Shown piece by piece: positions 5,719-6,635 of a DNA stretch of 6,635 nucleotides. The notes under the pieces are model-generated. The model searched no databases, was not told where the DNA came from, and saw nothing but the letters and a program-made list of their open reading frames with translations. Origin of the DNA: Candidatus Eiseniibacteriota bacterium (GTDB lineage: Bacteria; Eisenbacteria; RBG-16-71-46; JABDJR01); assembly GCA_013003415.1 (NCBI GenBank), contig JABDJR010000142.1, forward strand, positions 1-6,635, given 5' to 3'. The stretch's first letter is position 1. The number at the start of each line of letters is the position of its first letter. The position numbers and the translations under genes are program-made.

Positions 5719-6635
5719 ATGTCTCAAGAAATCATCATGCCCCAAATGGGTGAGTCCATTGCCGAGGGTACGATTACCAAGTGGCTCAAGAAAGTGGGAG
5801 ACACCATCGAGCGGGATGAACCCCTGTTTGAGATTTCCACCGACAAAGTCGATGCGGAAATCCCCGCCCCTTCGGCCGGCGTTTTGCTTGAGATCAAAGT
5901 GCCTGAAGGCGAAACGGTAGAGGTGAACTCCGTGGTGGGAATGATTGGAGCAGAAGGTGAGTCCGCAGGATCCGCTGCCCCCGCCGCAGCCGCTCCCGAG
6001 CCGGAACCAGCTCCGGCACCAACGCCTGAGCCTGCACCGGCACCCACTCCAGCCCCGGCCCCCGCCGCAGCCGCTCCGGCTAGCCCAGCCCCGGCCGCTC
6101 CCAGTGGTGGCGTTTCCAAGCCTTACAACGACTACTCTCCAGAAGAGATGCGTAAAGTTCGCTCATCCCCTGTGGTGCGGAAGATTGCCGCCGAGCACAA
6201 CGTGGACCTGAGTGTTGTTCCCGGCACCGGAGTATCCGGCCGCGTCACAAAACAAGACATTGTGCAGCACGTTTCCGGCGGTGGTGCTGGTGCCCCGGCA
6301 TCAAAACCTGCTCCCGCAGGAGCCCCCGCACCCGCGCCCGCAGCTCGACCGAGTCAAGATGGAGGCCTCTTCATCCCTGACTTACGTATCCCTGCTTATG
6401 GCGCAGGCGAACGTGTCGAAGTCGAACCCATGTCCATCATGCGCAAGAAGATCGCCGAGCACATGGTTTACTCGCAATCGGTGTCGGCTCACGTCTGTTC
6501 CTTCTTCGAGATTGATTTCGAAACTGTGGTCGCTCAGCGCAAATCGCAGAAGCAGGAATTTGCCGATCGCGGAGCCAACCTAACGTACATGCCCTACATT
6601 TTGCGGGCCGTGGTGGAGGGGCTCAAAACCTATCC
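5719..6635 (+). CDS. Dihydrolipoamide acyltransferase E2 (partial, C-terminus beyond window edge)
   Basis: Core protein of the complex; the lipoyl arm collects the acyl group from E1, the catalytic domain moves it to CoA, and E3 reoxidises the arm. The frame stays open to the window end for 305 residues. Domains in order: one lipoyl domain (about 1-78) with the modified lysine in STDKVDAE (Lys43); a Pro/Ala-rich flexible linker (84-131); the peripheral subunit-binding domain from RSSPVVRKIAAEHNVDL to GTGVSGRVTKQDIVQHV (148-185); a second Ala/Pro/Gly linker (186-211); and the start of the acyltransferase domain from about 233, with MRKKIAEHMVYSQSVSAHV. The catalytic His motif near the C-terminus is outside the window. 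GGAGG (5708-5712) lies 6 bp before the ATG, 12 bp after the E1 beta stop. SAHV is closer to pyruvate-type E2 than to succinyltransferases, so a 2-oxoglutarate role is unlikely. Confidence 0.95.
   Translation, partial: MSQEIIMPQMGESIAEGTITKWLKKVGDTIERDEPLFEISTDKVDAEIPAPSAGVLLEIKVPEGETVEVNSVVGMIGAEGESAGSAAPAAAAPEPEPAPAPTPEPAPAPTPAPAPAAAAPASPAPAAPSGGVSKPYNDYSPEEMRKVRSSPVVRKIAAEHNVDLSVVPGTGVSGRVTKQDIVQHVSGGGAGAPASKPAPAGAPAPAPAARPSQDGGLFIPDLRIPAYGAGERVEVEPMSIMRKKIAEHMVYSQSVSAHVCSFFEIDFETVVAQRKSQKQEFADRGANLTYMPYILRAVVEGLKTY
5968..6111 (+). repeat. Pro/Ala linker of E2 with tandem 8-residue unit
   Basis: This stretch of the E2 gene encodes residues 84-131, almost entirely Ala and Pro with a few Glu, Thr and Ser. 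The unit PEPAPAPT occurs twice in tandem (residues 95-102 and 103-110, bases 6001-6048), followed by PAPAPA. Such linkers stay extended and let the lipoyl domain swing between active sites. Six of the eight codon pairs differ by synonymous changes. The opposite strand is open here only because of the biased composition; its Gly/Ala-rich reading is not a gene. Confidence 0.8.

Noticed and set aside
5724..6119. Minus-strand Gly/Ala-rich frame of 131 codons
   Set aside because: It is the complement of the E2 Pro/Ala linker; the apparent repeats come from that linker's composition.
6212..6583. Plus-strand frame of 123 codons starting at 6212, and another at 5945-6211
   Set aside because: Both are out-of-frame readings within the E2 gene, whose own frame is uninterrupted with lipoyl, subunit-binding and acyltransferase segments.

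Overview
The window carries two divergent gene blocks separated by one regulatory region of about 220 bp. It reads as ordinary chromosomal metabolic DNA from a moderately GC-rich bacterium. No RNA gene, CRISPR array, insertion sequence, attachment site or convincing intrinsic terminator was seen. The style of the proteins (a single-lipoyl E2 with a long Pro/Ala linker, an E1 alpha with a GHAEHD loop, the E2 catalytic-domain start) reminds me of Acidobacteriota or similar deep-branching Gram-negative lineages. This is an impression from family knowledge, not a demonstrated assignment.

Left block, minus strand, read from about 2044 down to 1: a TetR-family regulator (2044-1460), a 119 bp gap with two small inverted repeats, a single-domain rhodanese (1340-939), and alanine racemase alr (935-1, C-terminus cut by the window edge). 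The rhodanese stop codon and the alr start codon are only 3 bp apart and in the same frame. The best TetR start is a GTG at 2044 behind a strong AAGGAGG, not the upstream in-frame ATG at 2116.

Regulatory region 2045-2262: a perfect 16 bp palindrome, GTTAGTGAACACTAAC (2136-2151), lies inside the best sigma70-like promoter for the TetR gene and upstream of lpd. It is the natural candidate operator for the TetR protein, for autoregulation and possibly for control of the right block. A second, spaced inverted repeat (2089-2120) lies in the TetR leader.

Right block, plus strand, 2263 to the window end: a tightly packed operon for a 2-oxoacid dehydrogenase multienzyme complex in the order E3 (lpd), E1 alpha, E1 beta, E2 (cut by the window edge). 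E3 and E1 alpha overlap by 23 bp, E1 alpha and E1 beta by 4 bp, and E2 follows E1 beta after 12 bp behind a clear ribosome binding site. E1 decarboxylates a 2-oxoacid using thiamine diphosphate, E2 carries the acyl group on its lipoyl arm to CoA, and E3 reoxidises the lipoyl group with NAD+. The substrate (pyruvate, branched-chain 2-oxoacids or acetoin) cannot be settled from sequence; E1 alpha mixes features of these subfamilies. The most testable new point is that a divergent TetR-type repressor may control this complex. No exotic undescribed system was found.
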